64,000 nucleotides of DNA from Prevotellaceae bacterium UBA4301 (GTDB taxonomy: Bacteria; Bacteroidota; Bacteroidia; Bacteroidales; Bacteroidaceae), in NCBI GenBank assembly GCA_002395775.1, contig DGUV01000066.1, positions 13,881 through 77,880 of the forward strand, given 5' to 3'. Numbering within the stretch: the first letter of the stretch is position 1; each line of letters begins with the position of its first letter. The notes under the pieces are model-generated. The model searched no databases. It saw nothing but the letters and a program-made list of their open reading frames with translations, and had not been told where the DNA came from. The translations under genes were made by a program, and so were the position numbers. Below, piece by piece: positions 23,356 through 32,669 of this stretch.

Positions 23356-25560
23356 ATGAAATACTTCATCAAATCCCTCCGTCGCTTGTGGCAAATGCGT
23401 TCGGGGCTGTCGCTGTTGATTATTGCCGCGGTGCTCATCGAGGCCACTGCCATTGTTCAATACTGGTTTGCCTCCCGCGGCATACGTGAGGAAGCGCAGC
23501 ATCGGGCCGAAGCCGAAATGCAGATAACGAGTCAGCAAATCAAGACCGTGCTGACGGCCGTCGAAGTGCCCATAGGCAACATGGTGTGGGCCATCGAGCG
23601 CCATCTTTCCCAGCCCGACTCGCTCTATGCCATGGCCAGGCGCATCATTGAACAGAATCCCACCATCGTGGGTTGCGGCGTGGCTTTCGTAGCCGACTAT
23701 TATCCTGAGAAGGGACGCTGGTTCGAACCCTATGTGGCCAAGCGGCCCGACGGAAGCATCGAGGAACTGCAGATAGGCAGTGCCAGCCACAATTACCTGC
23801 AGACCGACTGGTTCCTGCGTGGCCTTGCAGCCGAGGAGGGTTGCTGGACCGAGCCCTACTACGACGAAGCCGGAGCGCGCATGATGCTCTGCACCTATTC
23901 CCGTGCCTTGCGCGATGCCCAAGGGCGCGTGGTGGGCGTGCTGGGCGCCGATGTTTCGCTCGAGTGGCTCAGCAGTGTTATCAATGCCCATCCCATCTAT
24001 CCCTCGAGCTACAGTCTGATGATTTCGCGCGAAGGCCAGATTATGGCCTGTCCCGTTGAGAGCCTGGTCATGAAGCGCAACATCATGGAGGTGACCGCCC
24101 GCGCGGGGGACACCACGGCCCACCACATCAACCGCCGCATGATGGAAGGCCTGAGCGGACAAAGCGCCATGACCGACCCTAACGGCGAGAAGTGTTACGT
24201 ATTCTATGCCCCTGTGGGGAGTGGAACGGGCTGGTCGATGGCCGTCGTTTGCAGTGATGCCGACATGTTTGGCAACCTGCGCATGGTGAGCCTCTACCTC
24301 CTGTTGCTGACCATTCTGGGCTTGGCCCTCATGGGCTACATTATCTATCGCAGTATCCGCAGTTTCAAGCATTTCCAGCTGGTTAATGCCGAGAAGGAAC
24401 GTATGGGACGCGAACTGCACATTGCCCGCAGCATACAGATGGGCATGTTGCCCAAGGTCCGCCAGCAAGGGCATGGGCATGGCGATGTCGAGGCCCATGG
24501 TTCGCTCCTCCCGGCCAAGGAGGTGGGCGGCGACCTTTACGACTACTTCCTTCGCGACGAGAAACTCTTCTTCTGCATCGGCGACGTGTCGGGCAAGGGC
24601 GTGCCCGCCTCGTTGGTGATGGCCGTCACCCGAAGCTTTTTCCGTGCCGTCTCAAAGCGTGAGACCTTGCCCGGCCGCATCGTGGAGACCATGAATGCCT
24701 CCATGACCGAGATGAACGAGACGTCCATGTTTGTGACCCTCTTTGTGGGTGTGCTCGACCTGCCCACGGGCCACCTCCGTTACTGCAATGCCGGCCACTG
24801 CCCGCCCTTGTTGGTGGGGCCAAAGGTGGACTGGCTGCCCGTCGAGTCCAACATTCCCTTGGGCCTTGTGGCAGACTGGAAGTATGTGGCCCAGGAGACC
24901 ATCGTATCGCCCCAGACAATGGTCTTTCTCTACACCGATGGCCTGTCCGAGGCCGAGAACAGAACCCACGAGCAGTTTGGCTCGAAGCGCCTGGCCGAAT
25001 GTCTGACTCCAACCACGGAAGAGAGCACTCCGGCGGACATCATCACCCGCATGACAGCGGCCGTGGAGCACTTTGTCGATGGGGCGGAACAGAGCGACGA
25101 CCTGACCCTCCTTGTCGTGAAATATACCAAGGAACAGCTTGAGGAACGCCTTTCGCGCAGCATCATCCTGCCCAACGACGTGCAGACCGTGCCCCGGCTC
25201 GCAACGTTTGTCGATGAGGTGTGCGCCATCGTCGGACTGGACCCTGCCACGACTACAAACATGAACCTGGCCGTGGAGGAGGCTGTGGTGAATGTGATGC
25301 GGTATGCCTATCCCGAAGGCACGAAAGGCAGCATCAATATCGAAGCCAAGGCCAACGATGCGCACCTGAAGTTCATCATAACGGACAAGGGCCGTCCCTT
25401 TGACCCCACAACGGTGAAGGACGCCGACACGTCGCTCTCGGCCGAGGAACGGCCCACGGGCGGACTTGGCATCTTCCTGGTGCGTCGTCTGATGGATTCC
25501 ATCAACTATGAGTATGTCCGCGGCTCTAATGTCCTGACCTTGTGTAAGAAACTGAAGTAA
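23356..25560 (+). CDS. SpoIIE/RsbU-type PP2C phosphatase fused to an anti-sigma-type ATPase
   Basis: 734 residues. TM1 (about 16-36), a dCache-like periplasmic sensor (about 45-300; GVAFVADYYPEKGRWFEPYV, VVGVLGADVSLEWLS), TM2 (about 313-335), then a PP2C/SpoIIE domain (VGGDLYDYFL near 390, FFCIGDVSGKGVPASL, VTLFVGVLDLPTGHLRYCNA, FLYTDGLSEAENRTHEQFG), and C-terminally an HATPase_c domain of RsbW type (MNLAVEEAVVNVMRYAYPEG near 635, IITDKGRPFDP, TGGLGIFLVRRLMD). Partner-switching enzymes of opposite sign are thus on one chain. No STAS-domain antagonist gene is in the window. Possible link to the sigma operons next door is an inference; those are ECF, not sigma-B type. Confidence 0.9.
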   Translation: MKYFIKSLRRLWQMRSGLSLLIIAAVLIEATAIVQYWFASRGIREEAQHRAEAEMQITSQQIKTVLTAVEVPIGNMVWAIERHLSQPDSLYAMARRIIEQNPTIVGCGVAFVADYYPEKGRWFEPYVAKRPDGSIEELQIGSASHNYLQTDWFLRGLAAEEGCWTEPYYDEAGARMMLCTYSRALRDAQGRVVGVLGADVSLEWLSSVINAHPIYPSSYSLMISREGQIMACPVESLVMKRNIMEVTARAGDTTAHHINRRMMEGLSGQSAMTDPNGEKCYVFYAPVGSGTGWSMAVVCSDADMFGNLRMVSLYLLLLTILGLALMGYIIYRSIRSFKHFQLVNAEKERMGRELHIARSIQMGMLPKVRQQGHGHGDVEAHGSLLPAKEVGGDLYDYFLRDEKLFFCIGDVSGKGVPASLVMAVTRSFFRAVSKRETLPGRIVETMNASMTEMNETSMFVTLFVGVLDLPTGHLRYCNAGHCPPLLVGPKVDWLPVESNIPLGLVADWKYVAQETIVSPQTMVFLYTDGLSEAENRTHEQFGSKRLAECLTPTTEESTPADIITRMTAAVEHFVDGAEQSDDLTLLVVKYTKEQLEERLSRSIILPNDVQTVPRLATFVDEVCAIVGLDPATTTNMNLAVEEAVVNVMRYAYPEGTKGSINIEAKANDAHLKFIITDKGRPFDPTTVKDADTSLSAEERPTGGLGIFLVRRLMDSINYEYVRGSNVLTLCKKLK

Positions 25561-25561
25561 C

Positions 25562-26794
25562 ATGAGCCCCGTGAGAAGAGTGCTTGTTGCCATGGACTCC
25601 ATGAAGGGAAGCCTCACCTCCCTTCAGGCCAACGAGGCCGTCCGCGCGGCCCTGTTGCATCGGTGGCCGGCGTGTGAGGTCCGCTGCCTGACCGTGAGCG
25701 ATGGGGGAGAGGGATTCCTGGATGCTGTTGAGGCTTCGGGCACGTGGCAGCGTGTGGCGCTTGACGTCTGCGACCCCTTGATGCGTCGCGTGCGCGCGTA
25801 CTATCTTATTAATAAGGAGCAGGCCGTCATAGAGATGGCACAGGCCTCGGGCCTCTGTCTGCTCTCGGCTGAGGAGCGCAATCCCCTCACAGCCAGCACC
25901 TATGGCACGGGGCAACTGATTGCCGACGCCCTGCGGCGCGGAGCCACGCACATCACCATCGGACTGGGTGGCAGTGCCACCAGCGATTGTGGACAAGGAA
26001 TGCTGAAAGCATTACATGCAGAGCCTCCTCATCCCCTACAACCTCTCCCTCCCCCCTCCCAAGGAGGGGGAGCTGATGTCCCAAGTACCGCCCCTTCGCT
26101 TTTATGTTCAAGCTTCACCCCCTCCTTGGGAGGGGGTAGGGGGAGGTTTTTTATTGCCACCGACGTCACGAACCCGCTGCTTGGACAACAGGGCGCTGCC
26201 CACACGTTCGCCCGACAGAAGGCCAACCCCAATATGACGTCGGCCGAACTGGGCGCTATGGTCGAGGAACTGGAGTCGAGGGCTTCGGCCTTTGCCGCCG
26301 AGAGTGCCGCCCGCCTTGGTCGTGACTGTAGCGGCGAGGCAGGTGCGGGAGCAGCCGGAGGGGTAGGGTATGCCCTGATGCAGTACATGGGTGCTCAGCG
26401 CGTATCGGGCATAGATTTCGTGCTCGACCTTGCAAACTTCGACAGTCATCTCCCCGATGCCGACCTCATCATCACTGGCGAGGGCCGTGCCGACCGTCAG
26501 ACCCTCATGGGCAAAGTGCCTATGGGCATCCTCCAACGCGTCAAAGCCTTCACCCTAGATTCTCCCCACCACACCTCATCACTTCATCACTCCCTCACTC
26601 CATCACTCCCAAACTCCTCGGCTCCAGCCGTAGTATTGCTTGCCGGTCAGGTTGCCGACCGTGAAGCTCTGCTCCAGGCAGGCTTCGCCCACGTAGTCGC
26701 TATCACTCCCCCTGACATGCCCCTGTCCATGGCCCTTCAGCCCCATGTGGCTCGGCACAACATCATCGAAACCATTAAACACATCAACCTATGA
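25562..26794 (+). CDS. glxK: Glycerate kinase (GlxK/GarK family) carrying repeat-derived insertions
   Basis: 410 residues, starting 1 bp after the PP2C gene. DSMKGSLTSLQANEAVRAAL, TVSDGGEGFLDAV, GLGGSATSDCGQGMLKAL, ATDVTNPLLGQQGAAHTFARQK, GAGAAGGVGYAL and ITGEGRADRQTLMGK are typical of family 1 glycerate kinases, which make phosphoglycerate from glycerate. Residues about 160-195 are replaced by PPPSQGGG...PSLGGGRG, the translation of two inverted G/C-rich arms and their spacer at 26044-26146; a second run (about 335-352, HHTSSLHHSLTPSLPNSS) is another short repeat. Both insertions keep the frame. Whether activity survives is unknown. A diverged copy of the C-terminal end occurs at 28999-29154. 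Confidence 0.88.
   Translation: MSPVRRVLVAMDSMKGSLTSLQANEAVRAALLHRWPACEVRCLTVSDGGEGFLDAVEASGTWQRVALDVCDPLMRRVRAYYLINKEQAVIEMAQASGLCLLSAEERNPLTASTYGTGQLIADALRRGATHITIGLGGSATSDCGQGMLKALHAEPPHPLQPLPPPSQGGGADVPSTAPSLLCSSFTPSLGGGRGRFFIATDVTNPLLGQQGAAHTFARQKANPNMTSAELGAMVEELESRASAFAAESAARLGRDCSGEAGAGAAGGVGYALMQYMGAQRVSGIDFVLDLANFDSHLPDADLIITGEGRADRQTLMGKVPMGILQRVKAFTLDSPHHTSSLHHSLTPSLPNSSAPAVVLLAGQVADREALLQAGFAHVVAITPPDMPLSMALQPHVARHNIIETIKHINL
26044..26146. repeat. Two-arm G/C palindrome element inside glxK
   Basis: Left arm 26044-26071 and right arm 26116-26146 are inverted copies (CCTCCCAAGGAGGGG type and CCCCTCCTTGGGAGGGG type) around a 44-bp spacer. The whole element is open in the glxK frame. 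Confidence 0.9.
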
Positions 26795-28626
26795 AACGAC
26801 TCCTCATCCTCCTCATTATCACCTGCCAATGGCCAATGTTCAATGGTCAATGGTCAATTCTCAATGTCCTTCACGCCCAAAGCGAAGTGCCTGCACCGCA
26901 TAACATCTTTGCCCGCGACGTCACGTCGCTCAACGGCGATTGGCATTACTTTGCCGACCCACAGGAACAAGGATACTACGACTATCGTATGAACAAGACG
27001 CGCTGGGGCTATTTCCTTGACGCCAAACCCCAACGGCCTTCCGACCTCATCGAGTACAGCTTCGACAAGTCGCCCACTATGCGTGTGCCCGGTGACTGGA
27101 GCACGCAGGACCCCATGCTCTACCTCTATGAGGGCACAGTATGGTATCGACGCACGTTTGACCTCCCCCCAGCCCCCTCCAAAGGAGGGGGAGATGACCG
27201 CGTGCTTCTCTATTTTGGCGCTGTCAACTACGAGGCCATCGTCTTCCTCAACGGTAAGGAACTGGGCCGCCACGTGGGAGGCTTCACGCCCTTCTGCTAC
27301 GACGTCACCGACGTGTTGCGCAAGGGACAGAACACACTGGTCGTGAAGGTGGACAACAAGCGCCATGCCGACAACGTGCCAACCCGCGTCTTCGACTGGT
27401 GGAACTACGGGGGAATCACGCGCGATGTCCTGCTCGTACGCGTGCGCGATACTTATATAGAAGACTACACGCTGCAGATGGCATCGAAGCAACTCCAGGG
27501 CGTTGCCTTCTCCGTAAGCCTGAATCGTGGCGTGGAAGGTCGGGAGATTACGCTCTCCATCCCCGAACTAAAGGTTAGGAAGACTTTGAAGACCGATGCC
27601 GAAGGTCATGCCTCACTCACCCTTCCCAAACTAAAGCCGCAGTTGTGGAGTCCCGACAATCCCAAGCTTTATAAAGTGTCTATATCTCTCGACGACCTGA
27701 CCATCAGCGACGAAGTTGGATTCCGCGTCATCGAAACCCGCGGGCGAGAGCTGCTCCTTAATGGTAAACCCATCTTCCTGAAGGGTATATGCATGCACGA
27801 CGAAACGGCCTATACGAGCCATCGCATCACTACGAAGGCGGAGGCCGATACCCTGCTCTCTTGGGCCAAAGCCATAGGGTGCAACTTCATCCGCCTCGCC
27901 CACTATCCCCACAACGAGCTTACAGTGCGCGAGGCCGAACGGCAGGGCATCCTGCTCTGGGAGGAGATACCTGTGTACTGGACCATCTCGTGGGACAACC
28001 CTCAGACACTGGACAATGCACGCCGACAGCTTACCGACCTCATACGCCGAGACCATAACCGTTGTGCCACCATCATCTGGTCCATCGCCAACGAAACCCC
28101 ACACAGCGATGCCCGCGACCGCTTCCTCTCGGCCTTGGCATCCCATGCACGAAGCCTCGACAACACCCGACTCATCAGTATGGCCATGGAAGTGACATCG
28201 GCCTCGAACTACGTAAACCGTTTGCATGATAATATGCATCAGTACGTCGATGTCGTTAGCTTCAACCAGTATGTGGGCTGGTATCGTGACGTGGCCGATG
28301 CTCCTAAGATGAAGTGGGAAGTGCCCTATGAGAAGCCCGTCATTGTCAGTGAATTCGGGGGTGGTGCCCTTGCAGGCATGCATGGGGCAGAGGACCAACG
28401 ATGGACCGAGGAATTCCAGGCACGTGTCTACCGCGAGAACCTAGAAATGCTGAGCAAGATTCAGGGTCTTGCCGGCACATGTCCATGGGTGCTCAAGGAC
28501 TTTCGTTCGCCCCGTCGCCTCTTACCGGGCATACAAGACCACTTCAACCGCAAGGGCGTCGTCTCCGATCAAGGTAAACGTAAGCAGGCATTTCAGGTGC
28601 TTCACGACTGGTACAATAAGAAATAA
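26791..28626 (+). CDS. Secreted GH2 beta-glucuronidase
   Basis: 611 residues, overlapping glxK by 4 bp. Signal peptide followed by sugar-binding (about 40-200), Ig-like and TIM-barrel domains of GH2. Acid/base Glu in SIANETPHSD (about 435), nucleophile Glu in VIVSEFGGGALAG (about 518), FDWWNYGGITRDV as in glucuronidases, and the carboxylate-reading N-x-K motif in FNRKGV (about 588). This favours beta-glucuronidase over beta-galactosidase and fits the hexuronate pathway at 41.7-47.8 kb. The signal region (QWPMFNGQWSILNV) is repeat-derived, and residues about 127-135 (PPAPSKGGG) come from a palindrome arm at 27172-27193 inserted in the sugar-binding domain. Confidence 0.88.
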   Translation: MKRLLILLIITCQWPMFNGQWSILNVLHAQSEVPAPHNIFARDVTSLNGDWHYFADPQEQGYYDYRMNKTRWGYFLDAKPQRPSDLIEYSFDKSPTMRVPGDWSTQDPMLYLYEGTVWYRRTFDLPPAPSKGGGDDRVLLYFGAVNYEAIVFLNGKELGRHVGGFTPFCYDVTDVLRKGQNTLVVKVDNKRHADNVPTRVFDWWNYGGITRDVLLVRVRDTYIEDYTLQMASKQLQGVAFSVSLNRGVEGREITLSIPELKVRKTLKTDAEGHASLTLPKLKPQLWSPDNPKLYKVSISLDDLTISDEVGFRVIETRGRELLLNGKPIFLKGICMHDETAYTSHRITTKAEADTLLSWAKAIGCNFIRLAHYPHNELTVREAERQGILLWEEIPVYWTISWDNPQTLDNARRQLTDLIRRDHNRCATIIWSIANETPHSDARDRFLSALASHARSLDNTRLISMAMEVTSASNYVNRLHDNMHQYVDVVSFNQYVGWYRDVADAPKMKWEVPYEKPVIVSEFGGGALAGMHGAEDQRWTEEFQARVYRENLEMLSKIQGLAGTCPWVLKDFRSPRRLLPGIQDHFNRKGVVSDQGKRKQAFQVLHDWYNKK

Positions 28627-28640
28627 GCACTTTTACGGCC

Positions 28641-28678
28641 TTAGGATTTGGAGATTACGCAGGGAAATCCTAACTTTG
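28641..28678 (+). promoter_or_regulatory. Promoter with operator-like inverted repeat before the chimeric remnant
   Basis: TTTG (28647-28650) and TAACTTTG (28671-28678) are 20 bp apart. TTAGGATTT (28641-28649) and AAATCCTAA (28665-28673) form a perfect 9-bp inverted repeat that covers both promoter elements; it could be an operator or a hairpin. Confidence 0.55.
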
Positions 28679-28710
28679 TCCCTTAGAAACATACTACCAC
28701 CATAAAAAAG

Positions 28711-29154
28711 ATGGCAGAATACATTCAACGTATCGAAATCGATTCGCTGTGGAGTGGTCGCCGTCACATCGTCTGGGACTTGAAGCGCGATGTCAATATC
28801 CTTAGTGGCGTGAACGGCGTGGGAAAGTCCACCATCCTTAATCGCGTCATCAAGCAACTGCTCGAGTATCGCGACCTCGAAAAGCACCTCGACGGGGTGA
28901 CCATCACCTATAGCCCCGAGGACTGCGACACAGTAAGGTTCGACGTCATTCGCTCTTTCGATCGCGCCGTAATCTCCAGCGAATTGCTCTCGAAGGTCAG
29001 CGACCGCGCGGCCCTGCTCGAGGCAGGCTTCGCACAGGTTTGTGCCGTGACGCCCTCCACCATGCCCCTGGAGCAAGCCCTCCGGCCAGAGGTGACGTAG
29101 CGCAATATCGCCGAGGCCGTCTGGCAATGCGATGTGATAAAAAAATGGTAGGAA
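28711..29154 (+). pseudogene. Chimeric remnant: AAA ATPase N terminus joined to glycerate kinase C terminus
   Basis: The open part, 28711-29100 (129 codons), matches residues 1 to about 95 of the AAA ATPase at 33649, including Walker A GVNGVGKST, at roughly three quarters identity. At about 28997 it switches to SDRAALLEAGFAQVCAVTPS, homologous to the end of the glycerate kinase upstream (ADREALLQAGFAHVVAITPP). After a TAG at 29098 the glxK-like frame goes on (RNIAEAVWQCDVIKKW) to a stop at 29152. The Walker B and signature parts are missing, so no working ATPase can result. The junction lies at CCGACC-type microhomology shared by the two parents. A promoter is still present upstream. Confidence 0.85.
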
Positions 29155-29208
29155 AACAGCGGTGGATTAAAATATTATTCCTATCTTTGCGATAGCTAAT
29201 GGCATGAA
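29140..29208 (+). repeat. 69-bp direct repeat, copy 1, with promoter
   Basis: About 65 of 69 positions agree with 33577-33645. It contains TATCTTTG at 29182-29189 and runs up to a GGCATGAA motif. Copy 1 drives the lipoprotein gene at 29246; copy 2 drives the AAA ATPase gene. The two copies flank the lipoprotein/TonB/DUF4249 module. Confidence 0.88.
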
Positions 29209-29245
29209 GAATACAAATCTTAATCAACTAATAACTAATAGAACA

Positions 29246-30676
29246 ATGAAGAAGTACTTTTTGATGGCCGCAGCCCTGTTGCTGGGTGCTGTGTGCATGG
29301 TATCATGTGGTGACGATGATGTGGAAACTCCTGGGGGCAATGATCCCATTAACCCAGATGTGACCCCTGCCAACGAGGTGTGGGCTCCTGCTAAACAGAA
29401 GCAGTATCTCGAGGACGTAGGTATGGAGGTGAACCAGGTCTTCAATGTGGAGGACTTCCGTCACTACATCGAATTGGCCAACTATGTCGGCAGCCACTAT
29501 GGTGACGACTATGATTGGGATGCCGTAGAAGATTGGGGCGAAGGAATCCTCGACGGGCTCATGAGCGAACTCATCCGCACGGACAAGAAGACAGAGACCA
29601 ATGACTACGACTACGAAGGCAAGCATTACCACAGTGCCTACAATGAGATTTATGATGTTTATCGTTCGACCATCTTGGCATCGAACTTCAGGGGCCACTG
29701 GACTGCCCGTAATGGAAAGTGGACTCGCACCGATGCCGACGACCTGCAGTTTATCTTCGCCAACAAGAGCGGCCAGCAGTGTGTGCTCAGTCTTGCGACA
29801 AGCGGCAAGGTGACCAAAGTGCACATGTTCCACTACGATGAATGGAAGAACTATGAATCAGAAAGCAACGACGACTGGACCAACTATGTGTCCAACGAAT
29901 ACTATGACCGCACCGAGTACACTCTGGGCGTGCCTGAGAAGATTGAGGTCAAGCTGACCGAGGGCGAACGCACGCTGGTACACCAAGTCATGACCACAGA
30001 CCTTGGCTCCATCACCAATGAGGAGTTCGACCTGAGCCGTAGCACACTGACCTTCAACAGTACGACCACCTTCGACAACGGCTATGTCATCACTGCTGAG
30101 AACGTGAAGTATGCACCCTCGAGCGCATCGCTCAAGACCACTATCACCAAGAATCAGGCCGTGCTGCTTACGGCCACTCTCAGCTGTGGACTGTCCAATG
30201 TGCCCGCCCGCACCCTGAATGATTGGTACGACCTCGATGACGATGAATTGGAAGATATCTTTGCCAAGTCCAACGCCACGGCAGCCTTCTCGCTCAATGT
30301 CTTGGGTAAGGTGCAGTTGAAGGGTACCATCAGTGACCTGCACAAACTGGTGGACTACATCGACGAGGCCAATGACAACGATGAAAACGAACAAGCCTTC
30401 AAGAACGCTCTGAAGAAAGCCAATGGTTGCCTTGAAGCAGTCATTTACTACAACGGCGGGACTGCCAAGCAGGCCACCATGGGTCTGGAAGCTATTCCTG
30501 ACCGCTGGACTGACTGGGAGGGCCATACATACACCGAGTGGTATGCCGAACCCACACTGTACTTCCCCGATGGGTCGTCCTACAGCTTTGAGGAGTACTT
30601 CAATGAGGATGACTTTAAAGACCTGATTGATGCCGTCGAGGAACAGGGCGAAATTGCTGAAGATATGTGGGATTAG
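29246..30676 (+). CDS. Large acidic lipoprotein of a TonB receptor module
   Basis: 476 residues from ATG 29246, where a normal lipoprotein signal starts (MKKYFLMAAALLLGAVCMVSC, Cys 21, then GDDD); the in-frame ATG at 29204 would add fourteen residues before it. The mature protein is acidic, rich in Tyr and Trp, with no recognised domain; the end (YSFEEYFNEDDFKDLIDAVE) overlaps the start of the TonB receptor gene by 47 bp in another frame, so the two are translationally linked. Surface exposure is suggested by the acidic residues after the lipid Cys. Possible ligand-binding partner of the receptor (inference). Confidence 0.75.
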   Translation: MKKYFLMAAALLLGAVCMVSCGDDDVETPGGNDPINPDVTPANEVWAPAKQKQYLEDVGMEVNQVFNVEDFRHYIELANYVGSHYGDDYDWDAVEDWGEGILDGLMSELIRTDKKTETNDYDYEGKHYHSAYNEIYDVYRSTILASNFRGHWTARNGKWTRTDADDLQFIFANKSGQQCVLSLATSGKVTKVHMFHYDEWKNYESESNDDWTNYVSNEYYDRTEYTLGVPEKIEVKLTEGERTLVHQVMTTDLGSITNEEFDLSRSTLTFNSTTTFDNGYVITAENVKYAPSSASLKTTITKNQAVLLTATLSCGLSNVPARTLNDWYDLDDDELEDIFAKSNATAAFSLNVLGKVQLKGTISDLHKLVDYIDEANDNDENEQAFKNALKKANGCLEAVIYYNGGTAKQATMGLEAIPDRWTDWEGHTYTEWYAEPTLYFPDGSSYSFEEYFNEDDFKDLIDAVEEQGEIAEDMWD

Positions 30677-32663
30677 TCTGTTGGCCCTGCCTCTGAAAGG
30701 TCAGGCTCAGACGGACACTCTCGCAAGAAAGATGGACACGGTGGTTGTCACCCAGCGGGTGGCAGCCACCTCTGTCGCTTTACGTTCGGACGGAAGCCTC
30801 TGGTGGAATGCCAAGGCCTTTGATGTGCTGCCCAAGGTGTTGGGCAATGCCGACCCCGTTCGTTGCGCCCAGATGCTGCCAGGCGTGCAGACCAATTCCG
30901 AGTTGGACGCCGGCTTGCACGTACAGGGTAGCGACAACACCCACAACCTCTTGGCCATACAGGGCGTGCCCATTTATAATGCAGCCCACCTGTTGGGCAT
31001 CTTCTCTGTCTTCAATGCTTCGCACTACGCTGCTATGAACCTGAAGAAAGGTCCCAATGTCGCAACCGATCCCTCGCGCCTTGGTGCCACACTCAGCATG
31101 GACCATCAGGCTGATATTCCCGATTCAGTGCATGGCGAATTGTCGGTCGGACTTATCTCCTCGCAAGGAACCCTGCGACTGCCCACGGGACGTCGGTCGG
31201 GACTGACCTTGTCCGCCAGGGCATCATATCTCAATTTGCTCTATTCCCGTTGGCTGACGGCCAGCGACATGAGTTTGCGTTACCGTTTCGGCGACGCCAA
31301 CCTTACGTGGCAGTGGCAGCCCAACGTGCGCAACCGTCTGTGGCTTGATGCCTACTGGGGCATGGACAATGTGCGTGCCGTACAAGACGAATACCAAGGG
31401 CACATGAAGCTGCGCTGGGGCAATGCCCTGGCCGCCCTCCACTGGCTTTACGACCGTGGCAACGGATTGACGGTGAACAGCCGCGCCTTTTACACACGCT
31501 ACGACAATCGCCTCCGCTTGTCGCAGGGGGAGATGCTCTTTAGCCTGCCCTCTGACATTGCCGACCTGGGACTACATAGTCACATGGCCTGGCGTGGATG
31601 GCGCGCTGGGGCCGAACTTGTCTGGCACAACATCCAACCACAGAATCCTCAGGCCCAGAACATATATAACCAGTCGCTAACCCCCCAACCCCGCCAGCAC
31701 ACCCAGGAGTACATCCTCTTTGCCGACTACACGCGCCAAATCCTTCCCCATTTTGAGGCTACTGCCGGTGTGCGCACTACGGCCTATGTTGATGACATAC
31801 AGCACTTGCACTTGGCTGCCGACCCCTCAATCCGTTTGTCTTACACCCGTGAGCGATGGCAGTTGGCTCTGGACTATGCCTTGCGTCATCAATATCTGTT
31901 TCAGACAGGAACCTCGTCATTGGGCATGCCCACTGAGTTCTGGATGTCTGTCGGAAGCAGCAGCCCACCCCAGTGGGGCCACAACCTGGCCCTCTCGGCA
32001 GCCATTTACCTCTTTGACGGACGCTACCGCCTGTCGGCCGATGTCTATTATCGCCGGCTACATCATCAGGTGGAGTATGATGGCGACATCATGAAGTTCC
32101 TGAATTCCGACTACTGTGTGACCGACAATCTCTTGTATGGACGGGGGCACAACTATGGGCTGAGCGTCATGGTGGCCAAACGCACGGGCCGTCTGACGGG
32201 CTGGCTCAGTTATGCTTACGGCAGGGCGCGTCGTCAGTTTGCTGAAGACGGTTACCAACGTACCTATTCAGCCTCTCACGAACGCCCCCACGAGGTCAAC
32301 TTCCTGGCCTCTTACAGGTTGGGCCGATGCTGGACGCTGTCGGCCACCTATGTCTTTGCTTCCGGCACTCCCTTCACGGCTCCTGAACATTTCTACATCA
32401 TGAATGGAATGTTGCTGACCCAGTATGGTCCGCACAACGCACGCAGACTGCGTCCCTACCGGCGCCTCGACCTCTCGGTCAACTATTTGCTGCCCACGCG
32501 TCACTTGCGTCAAAGCGGACTCAACCTCTCCCTCTACAATGCCACCATGCGTCACAACGACATTGCCTGTCGATTGAAAGTGCACGGTGACCACTACCTC
32601 TATTCTCACTTCGGATTGATTAAGTTCATCCTCCCTTCCATCAGTTATTTCATGAAATTCTGA
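30630..32663 (+). CDS. TonB-dependent outer-membrane receptor
   Basis: 677 residues from ATG 30630. Signal peptide (LLKICGISLLALPLKGQAQ), then a plug domain (about 30-160: MDTVVVTQRVAATSV, GVQTNSELDAGLHVQGSDN, GVPIYNAAHLLGIFSVFN) and a beta-barrel to the C-terminal Phe (SISYFMKF). The usual N-terminal carboxypeptidase-like domain of Bacteroidota receptors is absent. Followed by a DUF4249 gene, its standard partner. Ligand unknown; no SusD homologue is present, so glycan uptake is not supported. Confidence 0.85.
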   Translation: MPSRNRAKLLKICGISLLALPLKGQAQTDTLARKMDTVVVTQRVAATSVALRSDGSLWWNAKAFDVLPKVLGNADPVRCAQMLPGVQTNSELDAGLHVQGSDNTHNLLAIQGVPIYNAAHLLGIFSVFNASHYAAMNLKKGPNVATDPSRLGATLSMDHQADIPDSVHGELSVGLISSQGTLRLPTGRRSGLTLSARASYLNLLYSRWLTASDMSLRYRFGDANLTWQWQPNVRNRLWLDAYWGMDNVRAVQDEYQGHMKLRWGNALAALHWLYDRGNGLTVNSRAFYTRYDNRLRLSQGEMLFSLPSDIADLGLHSHMAWRGWRAGAELVWHNIQPQNPQAQNIYNQSLTPQPRQHTQEYILFADYTRQILPHFEATAGVRTTAYVDDIQHLHLAADPSIRLSYTRERWQLALDYALRHQYLFQTGTSSLGMPTEFWMSVGSSSPPQWGHNLALSAAIYLFDGRYRLSADVYYRRLHHQVEYDGDIMKFLNSDYCVTDNLLYGRGHNYGLSVMVAKRTGRLTGWLSYAYGRARRQFAEDGYQRTYSASHERPHEVNFLASYRLGRCWTLSATYVFASGTPFTAPEHFYIMNGMLLTQYGPHNARRLRPYRRLDLSVNYLLPTRHLRQSGLNLSLYNATMRHNDIACRLKVHGDHYLYSHFGLIKFILPSISYFMKF

Positions 32664-32669
32664 TTCCCC

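Noticed and set aside
23720..23740. tRNA T-arm like GGTTCGAACCC
   Set aside because: It lies inside the PP2C coding sequence with no acceptor or anticodon arm around it.
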